Assembly (NCBI RefSeq): GCF_002895945.1
Contig: NZ_NPZB01000001.1
Span: forward strand, 387,501-451,500
Source: Solilutibacter silvestris
Lineage (GTDB): Bacteria > Pseudomonadota > Gammaproteobacteria > Xanthomonadales > Xanthomonadaceae
DNA: 64,000 nt
Reading direction: 5' to 3'
Below are positions 18,472 to 28,234 of the stretch, in pieces. The notes beneath the pieces were generated by a model. It did no database searches. It had not been told where the DNA came from and worked only from the letters and a program-made list of their open reading frames with translations. Both the position numbers and the translations under genes were made by a program. Position 1 is the first letter of the stretch. The number at the start of each line of letters is the position of its first letter.

Positions 18472-19455
18472 GTGAGCACCATCGTCTGTTTCGGCGAAGC
18501 ACTGATCGATTTTCTCGCCGCACCAATTGAAGGCGACGGCCAGGGCCGCGTATTCCGCCAGTTCGCTGGCGGCGCGCCAGCCAATGCCGCAGTCGCGATC
18601 GCACGGCTGGGTGGCACCTGCGAATTCGTCGGCATGCTTGGCAAGGACATGTTCGGCGATTTCCTGCTCGACAGCCTGCGCGCTGCCGGCGTCGGCACGC
18701 ATTACGTGCGCACGACCGATCAAGCGAAAACCGCGCTGGCCTTCGTATCCCTCGATGTACGCGGCGAACGCAGTTTCAGCTTCCATCGCCCGCCTGCGGC
18801 GGACCTGTTGTTCGCGCAAGACGACTTCGACGATGACTGCTTCCGCGACCTCGGCATCTTCCACGTCTGCAGCAACAGCCTGACCGACGCGAACATCGCC
18901 GAGACCACGATCACGGGGATGAAGCGCGCCCATGCTGCCGGTGCGCTCACCAGTTTCGACGTCAACCTGCGGCCCTCCCTGTGGCCCGCTGGCAAGCCGT
19001 TGATTGATCGCATATGGCAGGCACTGGCACTGGCCGACATGGTCAAGCTGGCGCGCGAAGAACTGGAATTCCTGCAGCAGGGCAGCGCGACGGCCGACGC
19101 CACGATCGCACGTTTGTTGCACGATGCGCGCCTCGTCCTCGTCACCGATGGCGCCGCGCCGATTCGTTGGCATACGCGCAATGGCAGCGGCACGTTGCCG
19201 ACGCAACAAGTGGTCGCGGTCGACACCACCGCCGCCGGCGATGCCTTCATCGGCGGATTGCTGTGCGGATTGCAGCGCGATGGCGTCAACGCCACGCGCT
19301 TCGATGGTTTCCTCGCTGATACCGCTGCACTCGAACACGCATTGCGTTATGCGGCGGCCTGCGGCGCCTTCGCAGTGACACGCCACGGTGCGTTCGCGGC
19401 ATTGCCGACGCACGAAGAAGCGCTGGCGGTGCTCGCCACGATGCGACTTCCCTGA
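18472..19455 (+). CDS. PfkB-family fructokinase
   Basis: 327 residues with a GTG start preceded by AGGA (18459-18462). The ribokinase-fold signatures are GEALIDF near the N-terminus, GGAPANAAVAIARLG (about 38-52) and DTTAAGDAF, with the catalytic base D257 and the anion hole. Together with the AGE-family mannose isomerase downstream it gives a route mannose to fructose to fructose-6-phosphate, which explains a fructokinase in a mannosidase locus. It is 52 bases after lacI and probably in the same transcript. Some PfkB kinases of this kind act on other ketoses. Confidence 0.85.
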   Translation: MSTIVCFGEALIDFLAAPIEGDGQGRVFRQFAGGAPANAAVAIARLGGTCEFVGMLGKDMFGDFLLDSLRAAGVGTHYVRTTDQAKTALAFVSLDVRGERSFSFHRPPAADLLFAQDDFDDDCFRDLGIFHVCSNSLTDANIAETTITGMKRAHAAGALTSFDVNLRPSLWPAGKPLIDRIWQALALADMVKLAREELEFLQQGSATADATIARLLHDARLVLVTDGAAPIRWHTRNGSGTLPTQQVVAVDTTAAGDAFIGGLLCGLQRDGVNATRFDGFLADTAALEHALRYAAACGAFAVTRHGAFAALPTHEEALAVLATMRLP

Positions 19456-19524
19456 ATGCGATAAAGGTGTTGCATGGCAGCATGCGTCGCGAGCGAGTGC
19501 ATGTTATTAATTCGCCGTCGTGAA

Positions 19525-19540
19525 TTTAGATCGATCCAAT
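19525..19540. promoter_or_regulatory. LacI-type operator before the mannose TonB receptor operon
   Basis: TTTAGATCGATCCAAT shares the ATCGAT core and the flanking TTT/AA pattern with the palindromes at 17302 and 13036, but is less symmetrical at the ends. It lies 21 bases upstream of the receptor start. It is downstream of a possible -10 (TATTAAT, 19504-19510), a position suited to repression. Confidence 0.55.
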
Positions 19541-19561
19541 TTCAGCAGGGAGAAAACTGAA

Positions 19562-22500
19562 ATGAACCTGTCGCCACGCACGCAGCACCGGAACTCGCTA
19601 TCCCTCGCCATTGCCGCCGTCCTCACCGCTGCCATGGCAGCGCCGGCCATCGTCTTCGCCCAACAGGCGACAGCGCCCGCTGACAGTGCCGCGACCAGCG
19701 CGCAGGCAGACCAGAAGAAGGCCGACGAACTCGGCAAGGTCACGGTCACCGGCTACCGCTATTCGATCCAGAAGAGCCTCGACCAGAAGCGCGATGCCAA
19801 CGCGATCGTCGAAGTGATCACTGCCGAAGACGTCGGCAAGTTTCCCGACAAGAACGTCGCCGATGCGCTGCAGCGCGTGCCGGGCGTCATCATTTCCCGC
19901 GATGGCGGCGAAGGCAAGAATGTCAGCGTGCGCGGCTTGGCCTCGGGCCTGACCCTGACCGAATTGAATGGCAACTATGTCGCCACGGCTGAATCGAACG
20001 GCGATCCGACGCGTTCGTTCAACTACACGTTGATGCCGTCGAACATGCTGTCCAGCGCGGAGTTGTTCAAGACCCCGGAAGCACGCCTCGACGAAGGCGG
20101 CATTGGCGGCACGGTGATCCTGCACACGCGCCGTCCGTTGAACGTCAAGTCCAACAGCGGCTTCGTCAACGTCGAAGGCGCGATGGCCGACAACCGCTCG
20201 CATGACAAGATCGATCCGTCGGTATCCGCGCAGTATTCCTGGCACGACAAGTCCGACCGCTTCGGCATCCTGATCGGCTATACCCACCAGAAACGCAGTG
20301 CGCGCACCATGGGTACCAGCACGGAAGACTACAACTGGTACGGTCGGGACGAAGGCGGCGAAGCGGTCGATGTCAATGGCAGGCCCACCCCCGGGGCGCC
20401 CCACGACTACTGGGGTGGCACGGGCTTCCATGACCAGAACGGTGGCTACTACACCCACTTCGCGATGCCGACTTCGGTCGACATGAGCATCACGAACGAA
20501 CAGCGCGAGCGCAAAGGCGGCCAGCTGACCGCGCAGTTCAAGCCGACCAACGAGCTGACCGTGACGGCCAACTACTTCCGCTTCGATCTGTCGCAGAACT
20601 CGCAGACCAACACCCTGAAGATTCCGGAGTGGAGCTTGTCGCGCTTCAGCGGCGACGGCAACTGGCTCACCGGCCGCATGCTCGATGGCATGACTTTCGA
20701 CCCCAGCCACACCATCGTCACCGGCGCCACCTACAGCGCACATGCCGGCATGACCTACCCCTGCAATGAAACGCAAGCCGCTGCGCTCGGATACCAGCCG
20801 GGTGGCTGGGGTTCGGATAGCTGCGCGCTTCCGACGCCGCAGATCACCGGCAGCTACAACATCCAGAAGGCGCGGTCGCAGACATTCGACCTCTCTGTCG
20901 AATGGCACCACGGTCCGTTTGATGCCGAGATCAAGGGCGGCCACACCTGGGCTGAAGGCGGCCCGTCGCTGCAGTTCACCTTGCCAATCAAGCCGCGCAA
21001 GCTGATCAGCGGCGCTGGCACGGCCACTGAAACCTGGGCGCTCGCAAACCACCTCAGCGCCTGGAGCCTGAGTGGTACGCCGTCGATGACGTTCTCGCCC
21101 GATTTGATGCAGAACCTGCAGAACGGCATCCTGGAACCCGATCTTGGCTCGACCGGATCGTCCTGGACCAAGAACAGCAACCACCAGAACTACGCGCAAG
21201 CCGATTTCACCTGGCACAGCCAGAGCAGCTGGTTGCAGTCGCTGCAGTTCGGCGCCAAGTATCGTGACGGCGGCGTGCACCGCAATACCGGCAACAACTA
21301 CTGGGCGTGCCCGGGCACCGACCCCAACGATTATGCCAATCGCTTCGGGCAATCCAACAACCCCTGCCCGGCCCTTGCCAACCAGTTTCCGTCATACCTC
21401 CTGTACTCGCCGAGCAACACCAACAGCGGTGCCTTCAACACCAACCTGTTCCCGGCGATCAACTATCCGACCTACATCCAGTATCTGAATTCGACCTACG
21501 GGCAGATGCGGACCCGCAACGAACCGAACTTCGTTTACAACGTGAATGAAAAGATTTCCTCGGTTTACGCACAGGCCAACTTTTCGACGGAACGCCTGCG
21601 CGGTAACGTCGGTGTCCGCTTGGTACGCACCCAACAACAAGCCGACTCGACGGATCAGATCGATTACTACAATGCCTACTTCTGGCGCGTCAATGGCGCC
21701 TTGCAGCCTTGCAGTAGCGCACCGGCTGCCGGTGCGCCCACCGGCTCCGGTTGCCAAGGTGGTTTCACAACGTTGCCGGACGATGTCAACAACCCCGCCA
21801 GCGGACACACCCAGTCCTGGGCGGTCAGCTCGCTCAACCGCAGGTACAACGACGTCCTGCCGAGCTTCAACATTGCTTACGACATCACCAAGAACCTGGT
21901 GCTGCGTGGCGCGGCCTCCAAGGTGATCTCGCGTCCGGGTTACGGCGACATCGCCTCGCCGGGTGGCCTGAACTATTGCAGCGCGCAGTACGTCACCGAC
22001 CACCAGATCATCGGTGGCGGGTGCCAACAGGGGTGGACCGGCTCCGGCAGCAACAAGAACCTGGAAGCGTACAAGGCCACCCAGTTCGATCTCGGACTTG
22101 AGTGGTACTTCCATCCGGGTTCGATCGTGGGTGCCGACCTGTTCCGCAAGAACGTCAGCAACTTCACGGTGCCGGTCGTCCAGGACGTGGCGATGTCCGT
22201 TGCTGGCCAAACCGTCACGGTGCAGAACTATTCGACCACCGCCGGCGGCCGCAACGGCGTCTCGGAAGGCATCGAGCTTTATGCTCAGCACACACTGGAT
22301 TTCGGACTTGGCTTCCAGGTCAACTACACCTACAACAGGACCAACGAAGCAGCCATCACCCTCCAGGACGGCACTTCCCTCGGCAAGTCACCGCTGGTCG
22401 GCAGCGCCAAGAACCAGGCCAACTTCACCGTGTTCTACGAAACACGCAAGCTGATGCTGCGTGCGTCGTATAACCGTCGCGGCGAAGTCGTCGACGGTCT

Positions 22501-22714
22501 GGTCAACAAGATGAACGTCTATGAAGAACCGTATCAGCAGGTCGATCTGAATGCTGCTTACAACTTCACCGATGCGTTCAGTCTCAGCGCTTCGGTACTG
22601 AATCTGACCAGGGAAACAGCGCGCACGCACCTGGGCAACGACACCAAGGATCGTTTCTATTCCAATAGTTATTCTGGTCGCACCGCGTACCTTGGCCTGA
22701 CCTACAAGTTCTGA
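19562..22714 (+). CDS. TonB-dependent outer-membrane receptor, mannose locus
   Basis: 1050 residues. The signal peptide ends about residue 35 (IVFAQQ). An Ala/Gln-rich linker precedes the plug, beginning GKVTVTGYRYSIQKSLDQKR and AIVEVITAEDVGKFPDKNVADALQRVPG, the form seen in the large carbohydrate-linked TBDR class of Xanthomonadales and Caulobacter. The barrel ends TAYLGLTYKF. The ATG at 19562 has GGGAG upstream. It leads a five-gene operon with the halogenase homologue, beta-mannosidase, epimerase and GH92. The likely role is uptake of mannosylated oligosaccharides. Confidence 0.9.
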   Translation: MNLSPRTQHRNSLSLAIAAVLTAAMAAPAIVFAQQATAPADSAATSAQADQKKADELGKVTVTGYRYSIQKSLDQKRDANAIVEVITAEDVGKFPDKNVADALQRVPGVIISRDGGEGKNVSVRGLASGLTLTELNGNYVATAESNGDPTRSFNYTLMPSNMLSSAELFKTPEARLDEGGIGGTVILHTRRPLNVKSNSGFVNVEGAMADNRSHDKIDPSVSAQYSWHDKSDRFGILIGYTHQKRSARTMGTSTEDYNWYGRDEGGEAVDVNGRPTPGAPHDYWGGTGFHDQNGGYYTHFAMPTSVDMSITNEQRERKGGQLTAQFKPTNELTVTANYFRFDLSQNSQTNTLKIPEWSLSRFSGDGNWLTGRMLDGMTFDPSHTIVTGATYSAHAGMTYPCNETQAAALGYQPGGWGSDSCALPTPQITGSYNIQKARSQTFDLSVEWHHGPFDAEIKGGHTWAEGGPSLQFTLPIKPRKLISGAGTATETWALANHLSAWSLSGTPSMTFSPDLMQNLQNGILEPDLGSTGSSWTKNSNHQNYAQADFTWHSQSSWLQSLQFGAKYRDGGVHRNTGNNYWACPGTDPNDYANRFGQSNNPCPALANQFPSYLLYSPSNTNSGAFNTNLFPAINYPTYIQYLNSTYGQMRTRNEPNFVYNVNEKISSVYAQANFSTERLRGNVGVRLVRTQQQADSTDQIDYYNAYFWRVNGALQPCSSAPAAGAPTGSGCQGGFTTLPDDVNNPASGHTQSWAVSSLNRRYNDVLPSFNIAYDITKNLVLRGAASKVISRPGYGDIASPGGLNYCSAQYVTDHQIIGGGCQQGWTGSGSNKNLEAYKATQFDLGLEWYFHPGSIVGADLFRKNVSNFTVPVVQDVAMSVAGQTVTVQNYSTTAGGRNGVSEGIELYAQHTLDFGLGFQVNYTYNRTNEAAITLQDGTSLGKSPLVGSAKNQANFTVFYETRKLMLRASYNRRGEVVDGLVNKMNVYEEPYQQVDLNAAYNFTDAFSLSASVLNLTRETARTHLGNDTKDRFYSNSYSGRTAYLGLTYKF

Positions 22715-22731
22715 CTTTTCAGGAAACGGCG

Positions 22732-24255
22732 ATGACGGCCAGCGACCAGCGGATCAGGAACGTCGTCGTCGTCGGGGGTGGCAGTGCCGGCTGGACGGCC
22801 GCCGCCGCGTTGGTCACGTATCTGGACACGTCGGTATCGGTGCACCTGGTGGAATCCGAAGAGATCGGCATCATCGGCGTGGGCGAATCCACCGTGCCCT
22901 TCATGAAGACATTCAATGGCCTCGTGCTGGGCATCGATGAAATCGACTTCATCCGCGAGACCCAAGCCACGTTCAAACTCGGCATCCAGTTCAACGATTG
23001 GGGCCGCATCGGCGACAGCTACGTCCATGGCTTCGGCACGATCGGCCGTTCGCTGGGGCCTCTGCCGTTTCATCAATACTGGCTGAAACTGTTCCTCGCC
23101 GGACGTGCGCCGGACATCGGCGCCTATTCGCTACCGACCAGCGCGGCTCCGTTGGACAAGTTCATGATCAGCCCGCCCGACGCGCCATCGGGCTCGCCGC
23201 TGGCGGATATCGCCTATGGCTACCAGTTCGACGCCGGTTTGTATGCGCGCTACCTGCGCAATCTCGCGGAACGCCGTGGCGTGCATCGCTCCGAAGGCAA
23301 GATCGTCGATGTCGTCCAACGCGGCGAGGACGGCTTCATCGAAGCGATCGTCATGGAAAATGGCGAGCGGGTCGAAGGCGAGTTGTTCATCGACTGCTCG
23401 GGCTTTCGCGGCCTGCTGATCGAGCAGACGTTGAAAGCCGGCTACGAGGATTGGAGCGAATGGCTGCCCTGCGATCGTGCAATGGTCGCGCCCAGCGCAA
23501 GCGCCGGCCCGCTGACGCCGTACACACGCGTGAGTGCGCGTCCGGCAGGCTGGCAATGGCGGATCCCGACCCAGCAACGCATTGGCAACGGTTACGTCTA
23601 TTCCAGCAATCACATCAGTGACGATGAAGCTGCTGCGACCTTGCTGGCTACCCTCGACGGCCCCGCGCTGGCCGATCCGCGTCCGCTGCGTTTCACGCCT
23701 GGCAGGCGCAAGGAGTTCTGGCGCAGGAACGTTGTCGCCGTCGGCCTTGCCGGCGGTTTCATGGAGCCGCTGGAATCGACCGCGATTTATCTGGCGCAAT
23801 CGGGTGTCCAGCGCCTGCTCGCCCTGTTTCCCGACCGCGATTGCGATCCGTTGCTGTCCGGCCGCTTCAATCGCGAATCCGCCTTCGAGCACGAACGCGT
23901 CCGCGATTTCCTTGCGCTCCACTACAACGCGACCGAACGCAACGACACGCCGTTCTGGGACCATTGCCGGACGATGGCGATTCCGGATTCCTTGCGCGAG
24001 ACCATTGCCCAGTTCCGCATCGATGGTCGCTATTTCCGCAATGGCGAGGATTTCTTCGCGCTGCCGAGCTGGGTGCAGGTGATGCTGGGACAGCGCATCA
24101 TTCCCGGTGGTTACCATCCGATCGTCGACAAGTTGCCAGAAGAGCGGTTGGAGCAATTCGTCGATCGTGCGCGCCAGGAAGTCGCGCGAGCGGTAAACGC
24201 GATGCCATCCCACCAAGCCTTCATCAATCACTACTGCAAGACGATACCGGCATGA
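22732..24255 (+). CDS. Flavin-dependent tryptophan-halogenase homologue
   Basis: 507 residues. GGGSAGW (15-21) binds FAD. The halogenase residues are kept: a Lys in TFKLGIQF (K82, equivalent to the catalytic lysine of PrnA/RebH), the WxWxIP motif (W274-P279) and LEST with E348. It lies 17 bases after the mannose TBDR and overlaps the beta-mannosidase start. Homologues beside TBDRs are common in glycan loci of Xanthomonadales and Caulobacterales, and their substrate is unknown. The residues suggest real FADH2-dependent halogenation or a related oxidation, but nothing shows that free tryptophan is the substrate. No flavin reductase gene is next to it. Confidence 0.85.
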   Translation: MTASDQRIRNVVVVGGGSAGWTAAAALVTYLDTSVSVHLVESEEIGIIGVGESTVPFMKTFNGLVLGIDEIDFIRETQATFKLGIQFNDWGRIGDSYVHGFGTIGRSLGPLPFHQYWLKLFLAGRAPDIGAYSLPTSAAPLDKFMISPPDAPSGSPLADIAYGYQFDAGLYARYLRNLAERRGVHRSEGKIVDVVQRGEDGFIEAIVMENGERVEGELFIDCSGFRGLLIEQTLKAGYEDWSEWLPCDRAMVAPSASAGPLTPYTRVSARPAGWQWRIPTQQRIGNGYVYSSNHISDDEAAATLLATLDGPALADPRPLRFTPGRRKEFWRRNVVAVGLAGGFMEPLESTAIYLAQSGVQRLLALFPDRDCDPLLSGRFNRESAFEHERVRDFLALHYNATERNDTPFWDHCRTMAIPDSLRETIAQFRIDGRYFRNGEDFFALPSWVQVMLGQRIIPGGYHPIVDKLPEERLEQFVDRARQEVARAVNAMPSHQAFINHYCKTIPA

Positions 24256-26936
24256 TGCTTCGCAAGTTCCCGCGCTTCGCTCCATCGTCGCAATGGCTGG
24301 GCATGGCGCTGGCGTTATCGCTGTCGTTATCCGCGCAGGCCAAGGGCGCCTCTGACGGCGTATCGGTGCAGCATCTCGATGGCGCATGGACGTTCCGCCT
24401 GCAACCGGCCGACACGCAAGCCGCCGCGCATCGGCCCTCCACCGCATGGCATCGCGCGACGGTGCCGGGCACGGTGCACACCGATCTCTTCGCCAGCCAT
24501 CTCATTCCCGATCCCTACGCCGGCGCAGCCGAAGCCGGACTGCAATGGATCGGCCTGGCCGGCTGGGAATATCGCCGCAGCTTCGATGTCGATGCCGTGA
24601 CATTGCATGCAACGCACAACGAACTGGTGTTCGCAGGGCTCGACACGCTTGCCGACGTCTGGCTCAACGACGAACGCATTCTGTCCGCTGACAACAGTTT
24701 CCGCACCTGGCGCGTACCGGTCCATGGCCGATTGAAGACGCACGGCAATGTGCTGCGCGTGGTCTTCCATTCGCCGATCGCCACCCTGCTGCCGAAGGTA
24801 CAGGCGATGCCGCACAAGATCGCCGGCAACTACACCTCGCCCTATGGTGACGAGCCGAAGGACGCGATGACCGCGAATTTCGTGCGCAAGCCCGGTTACC
24901 ACTACGGCTGGGACTGGGGCCCGCGCTACGTCACCGCCGGAATCTGGCAACCGGTGTCGCTGCAAAGCTGGAGTGGCGCGCGCATTGATGACCTCCAACT
25001 TCGGCAAGACAAGGTCGATGGCGAACGCGCCGAACTGACCGCGCGCGTGCGCATCGATCCCGCTGCGTCCGCGCACTACGCGATCCGCCTGTGGCAGACC
25101 GCGCCGAATGGCAACCGCACGCAGGTCGGGCAACGCGAGGTGGACGCGGCATCAGCCACCACGATCGACATTCCGCTGCAGGTGGAACATCCGCAGCGTT
25201 GGTACCCCAACGGTTATGGCGCGCAGCCGCTGTATCGCTACGAAGCCGAAGTGCTGGCCAACGGCCGCGTGCTCGATCGCGCCAGTCGTCGTACCGGCTT
25301 GCGCAGTGTCGAACTGCGCCGCGAGAAGGACGCGCACGGTCGAAGTTTCGAATTCGTGGTCAACGGCATTCCGGTGTTCGCCAAGGGCGCGAACTCCATT
25401 CCCTTCGACATGTTCGCCCCGCGACCGAGCGACGCGCAGATCCGTCGCATCCTGCAGTCCGCGCGCGACGCCAACATGAACATGTTGCGCAGCTGGGGTG
25501 GCGGGTATTACGAACGCGACGCCTTCTTCGACGCCGCCGACGAACTCGGGTTGATGGTGTGGCAGGATTTCATGTTCGGTGGCGGCATGCAGCCGGCCTA
25601 CGATCCCGCCTTCCGCGCCAATGTGGTGGCGGAGGCACGTGACCAGTTGCAGCGCTTGCGCAACCATCCCAGCATCGTGTTGTGGTGTGGCAACAACGAA
25701 GAGGAAGCGGCGTGGAAATCCTGGGGTCATCGCAAGGAATTGACGGCGGCCGATCCCGCGTTCGCGAAACAGGTGTGGGACGGTTGGCTGCAACTTTTCG
25801 ACCATGACCTGCGCGACGTGGTGAAACAGGAAGGTGGCGGCATCGCCTATTGGCCGAGCAGTCCCAGCGACGATCTCGCGGAAAAGGAAAACGTCGTCAC
25901 CTCCGGTGACATGCATTACTGGGAAGTGTGGGGTGGCCCCGCCTATCCATACGAAAAATATCTGGAGATCACCCCGCGCTTCATGTCCGAATACGGACTG
26001 CAAGCGTGGCCAAGCCTGCGCACCATCCGCAGCTACGCTGGCAAACAACCGTTGGCGATCGACAGCCCGGTGATCACCGCGCACCAGAAATTCATGGCCG
26101 GCAAGGGCAACACGCGACTGATGCACTACATCACCATGGAATACGGCACGCCGCGCGATTTCGCCGACTTCGTTTATCTGAGCCAGGTGATGCAATCCGA
26201 TGGCATCGCACTGGCGGCGTTGCATCATCGCGCCAGCCGCCCGATCACCATGGGCTCGCTGTACTGGCAACTCAACGACGTCTGGCCGGGTGCGTCGTGG
26301 TCGAGCATCGACTGGTACGGTCGCTGGAAGCCGCTGCAGTTCAACGCGCGACGCTTCTATGCGCCGGTGGCGGTGGCCGCGTTGCGACAGGACGGCCGCA
26401 CCACGGTGACGCTGCTGTCGGATCGCACCGAAGCGCGCCATGGCAGCTTGCGATTGCGCGTGTTCGACATGGATGGAAAGCCGTTGCGCGATGAAACCTC
26501 CGCGGTGACGCTGCCGCCATTGAGCGCATCGGTGGCGATGACGCTGGACGATGCGCAACTGCTGCGTGGCCTCGATCCCAAGCGCACGTTCGCCGCATTC
26601 GATCTCATCGTCGCTGGCGAACCGGCTTCGCGCGGCGTGGTGTATTTCGCCCACGCCAAAGACGTCGCCTGGCCCGATCCCGGCCTGCATCACGAATGGT
26701 CGCGCGACGGCAAGACCTTGCGCCTGACCGCAACGCGCGTCGCCCGCGCCGTTTGGCTGGACTTCGGTAATCTCGACGCCACGCCATCCGACAATGCACT
26801 GACGCTACTGCCCGGAGAAACGGCGTCGCTGCACATCGATGGCCACGCGTCGCCGCAACAACTCCGCACGGCGTTGCGCATCCGCAGCTTCGCCGACGCA
26901 CTGTCATCCCCCACTTCCACTCCTTCCACGCTGTGA
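24252..26936 (+). CDS. Secreted beta-mannosidase, GH2
   Basis: 894 residues. An N-terminal signal peptide ends around LSAQAKG. Then come the GH2 sandwich domain (YHYGWDWGPRY near residue 220), the immunoglobulin-like domain and the TIM barrel. The acid/base E483 lies in WCGNNEEE and the nucleophile E580 in MSEYG, both canonical for GH2 beta-mannosidases. It would remove the beta-1,4-linked mannose of the N-glycan core or of mannans. The ATG overlaps the stop of the halogenase gene; a second ATG follows at once. The epimerase gene starts four bases after its stop. Confidence 0.9.
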   Translation: MMLRKFPRFAPSSQWLGMALALSLSLSAQAKGASDGVSVQHLDGAWTFRLQPADTQAAAHRPSTAWHRATVPGTVHTDLFASHLIPDPYAGAAEAGLQWIGLAGWEYRRSFDVDAVTLHATHNELVFAGLDTLADVWLNDERILSADNSFRTWRVPVHGRLKTHGNVLRVVFHSPIATLLPKVQAMPHKIAGNYTSPYGDEPKDAMTANFVRKPGYHYGWDWGPRYVTAGIWQPVSLQSWSGARIDDLQLRQDKVDGERAELTARVRIDPAASAHYAIRLWQTAPNGNRTQVGQREVDAASATTIDIPLQVEHPQRWYPNGYGAQPLYRYEAEVLANGRVLDRASRRTGLRSVELRREKDAHGRSFEFVVNGIPVFAKGANSIPFDMFAPRPSDAQIRRILQSARDANMNMLRSWGGGYYERDAFFDAADELGLMVWQDFMFGGGMQPAYDPAFRANVVAEARDQLQRLRNHPSIVLWCGNNEEEAAWKSWGHRKELTAADPAFAKQVWDGWLQLFDHDLRDVVKQEGGGIAYWPSSPSDDLAEKENVVTSGDMHYWEVWGGPAYPYEKYLEITPRFMSEYGLQAWPSLRTIRSYAGKQPLAIDSPVITAHQKFMAGKGNTRLMHYITMEYGTPRDFADFVYLSQVMQSDGIALAALHHRASRPITMGSLYWQLNDVWPGASWSSIDWYGRWKPLQFNARRFYAPVAVAALRQDGRTTVTLLSDRTEARHGSLRLRVFDMDGKPLRDETSAVTLPPLSASVAMTLDDAQLLRGLDPKRTFAAFDLIVAGEPASRGVVYFAHAKDVAWPDPGLHHEWSRDGKTLRLTATRVARAVWLDFGNLDATPSDNALTLLPGETASLHIDGHASPQQLRTALRIRSFADALSSPTSTPSTL

Positions 26937-26940
26937 TGCC

Positions 26941-28221
26941 ATGAATACTCCGATTCCGCCGCAACCCGACTTTCGTTCACAGGATGCCTTGCGCGAGCAC
27001 ATCCGCCAGACGATGGCCTTCTACCATCCGCACTGCATCGATCCCGCCGGTGGTTTCTTCCACTATTACAAGGATGACGGCACGATCTACGACCGCAGTC
27101 ATCGTCATCTGGTCAGCAGCACGCGCTTCGTCTTCAACTACGCGATGGCCGCCAACGAGTTTCGCGAAGACGCAGCGCTGCGCCAGCAATACCTCGACGC
27201 CATGCACCATGGCCTACGCTATCTGCGCGAAGTGCATTTCGATCCCGTCAGCGGCGGTTACGCCTGGACGATCCGTGACGGCAAACCGGAAGACACCAGC
27301 CAGCAATGCTACGGCGCCGCCTTCGTGCTGCTCGCCTACAGTTGCGCATTGAAGGCCGGCGCGGAGGAAGCGCGCGGCTGGATGGATGAAGTCTGGCAGC
27401 TGCTGGAACGTCGTTACTGGGAAGCCGGTCCGGGCCTTTATCGCGACGAAGCAACCCGCGACTGGACCTTCTCCGACTACCGCGGACAGAACGCCAACAT
27501 GCACATGTGCGAGGCGATGCTCGCCGCGTATGAAGCCAGTGGCGAACAGCGCTATCTCGATCGCGCGTTGTTGCTCGCCGACCACATGACGCGGCGCCAG
27601 GCCGACATGGCCGACGGGCTGGTGTGGGAGCACTACGACAAGGACTGGAACGTCGACTGGGATTTCCATCGCGACGATCCCAAGCATCTGTTCAAGCCCT
27701 GGGGCTACCAACCCGGTCACCAGACCGAGTGGGCGAAGTTGTTGATGAGCCTGCACACGCACCTGTCGAAAAACGGAACCGCGCCGGACTGGCTGGTGCC
27801 GAAGGCGCGCTTCCTGTTCGATGAAGCCATGCGCAAATCCTGGGACGACGAGTTCGGCGGGATGGTCTACGGGTTCGCGCCGGACAAACTGCGAGCACCC
27901 GGCGTCGAAGGCCGCTTGCTCGCCGATGGCGAAACCTTCGTCTGCGACGAGGACAAATACTTCTGGGTGCAGGCGGAATCAATCGCCACCGCGGCGCGTC
28001 TTGCCGCTGTCACTGGCGATGCCACGTACTGGCAGTGCTACGACAAGTTGTGGCAGTACGCGTGGCAGCACATGATCGATCATCGCTACGGCGCCTGGTA
28101 TCGCATCCTCGATCGCGAAAACCGCAAGTACGACGACGACAAGAGTCCTGCCGGCAAGACCGACTATCACACCATGGGCGCCTGCCACGACGTGCTGTCG
28201 GTGTTGCGCGCACATCGATAA
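26941..28221 (+). CDS. AGE-family mannose isomerase / 2-epimerase
   Basis: 426 residues of the N-acylglucosamine-2-epimerase (alpha6/alpha6 barrel) family. The key histidines are in NANMHMCEA (near 183), GHQTEWAK (about 258) and DYHTMGACHD (about 409), the arrangement found in YihS and mannose isomerase. It probably converts D-mannose to D-fructose in the cytoplasm, feeding the PfkB fructokinase of the same locus. There is no signal peptide. An alternative is cellobiose or mannobiose 2-epimerase, but the mannosidase neighbours and the fructokinase favour the monosaccharide reaction. Confidence 0.85.
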   Translation: MNTPIPPQPDFRSQDALREHIRQTMAFYHPHCIDPAGGFFHYYKDDGTIYDRSHRHLVSSTRFVFNYAMAANEFREDAALRQQYLDAMHHGLRYLREVHFDPVSGGYAWTIRDGKPEDTSQQCYGAAFVLLAYSCALKAGAEEARGWMDEVWQLLERRYWEAGPGLYRDEATRDWTFSDYRGQNANMHMCEAMLAAYEASGEQRYLDRALLLADHMTRRQADMADGLVWEHYDKDWNVDWDFHRDDPKHLFKPWGYQPGHQTEWAKLLMSLHTHLSKNGTAPDWLVPKARFLFDEAMRKSWDDEFGGMVYGFAPDKLRAPGVEGRLLADGETFVCDEDKYFWVQAESIATAARLAAVTGDATYWQCYDKLWQYAWQHMIDHRYGAWYRILDRENRKYDDDKSPAGKTDYHTMGACHDVLSVLRAHR

Positions 28222-28234
28222 GGACAACGACCTC

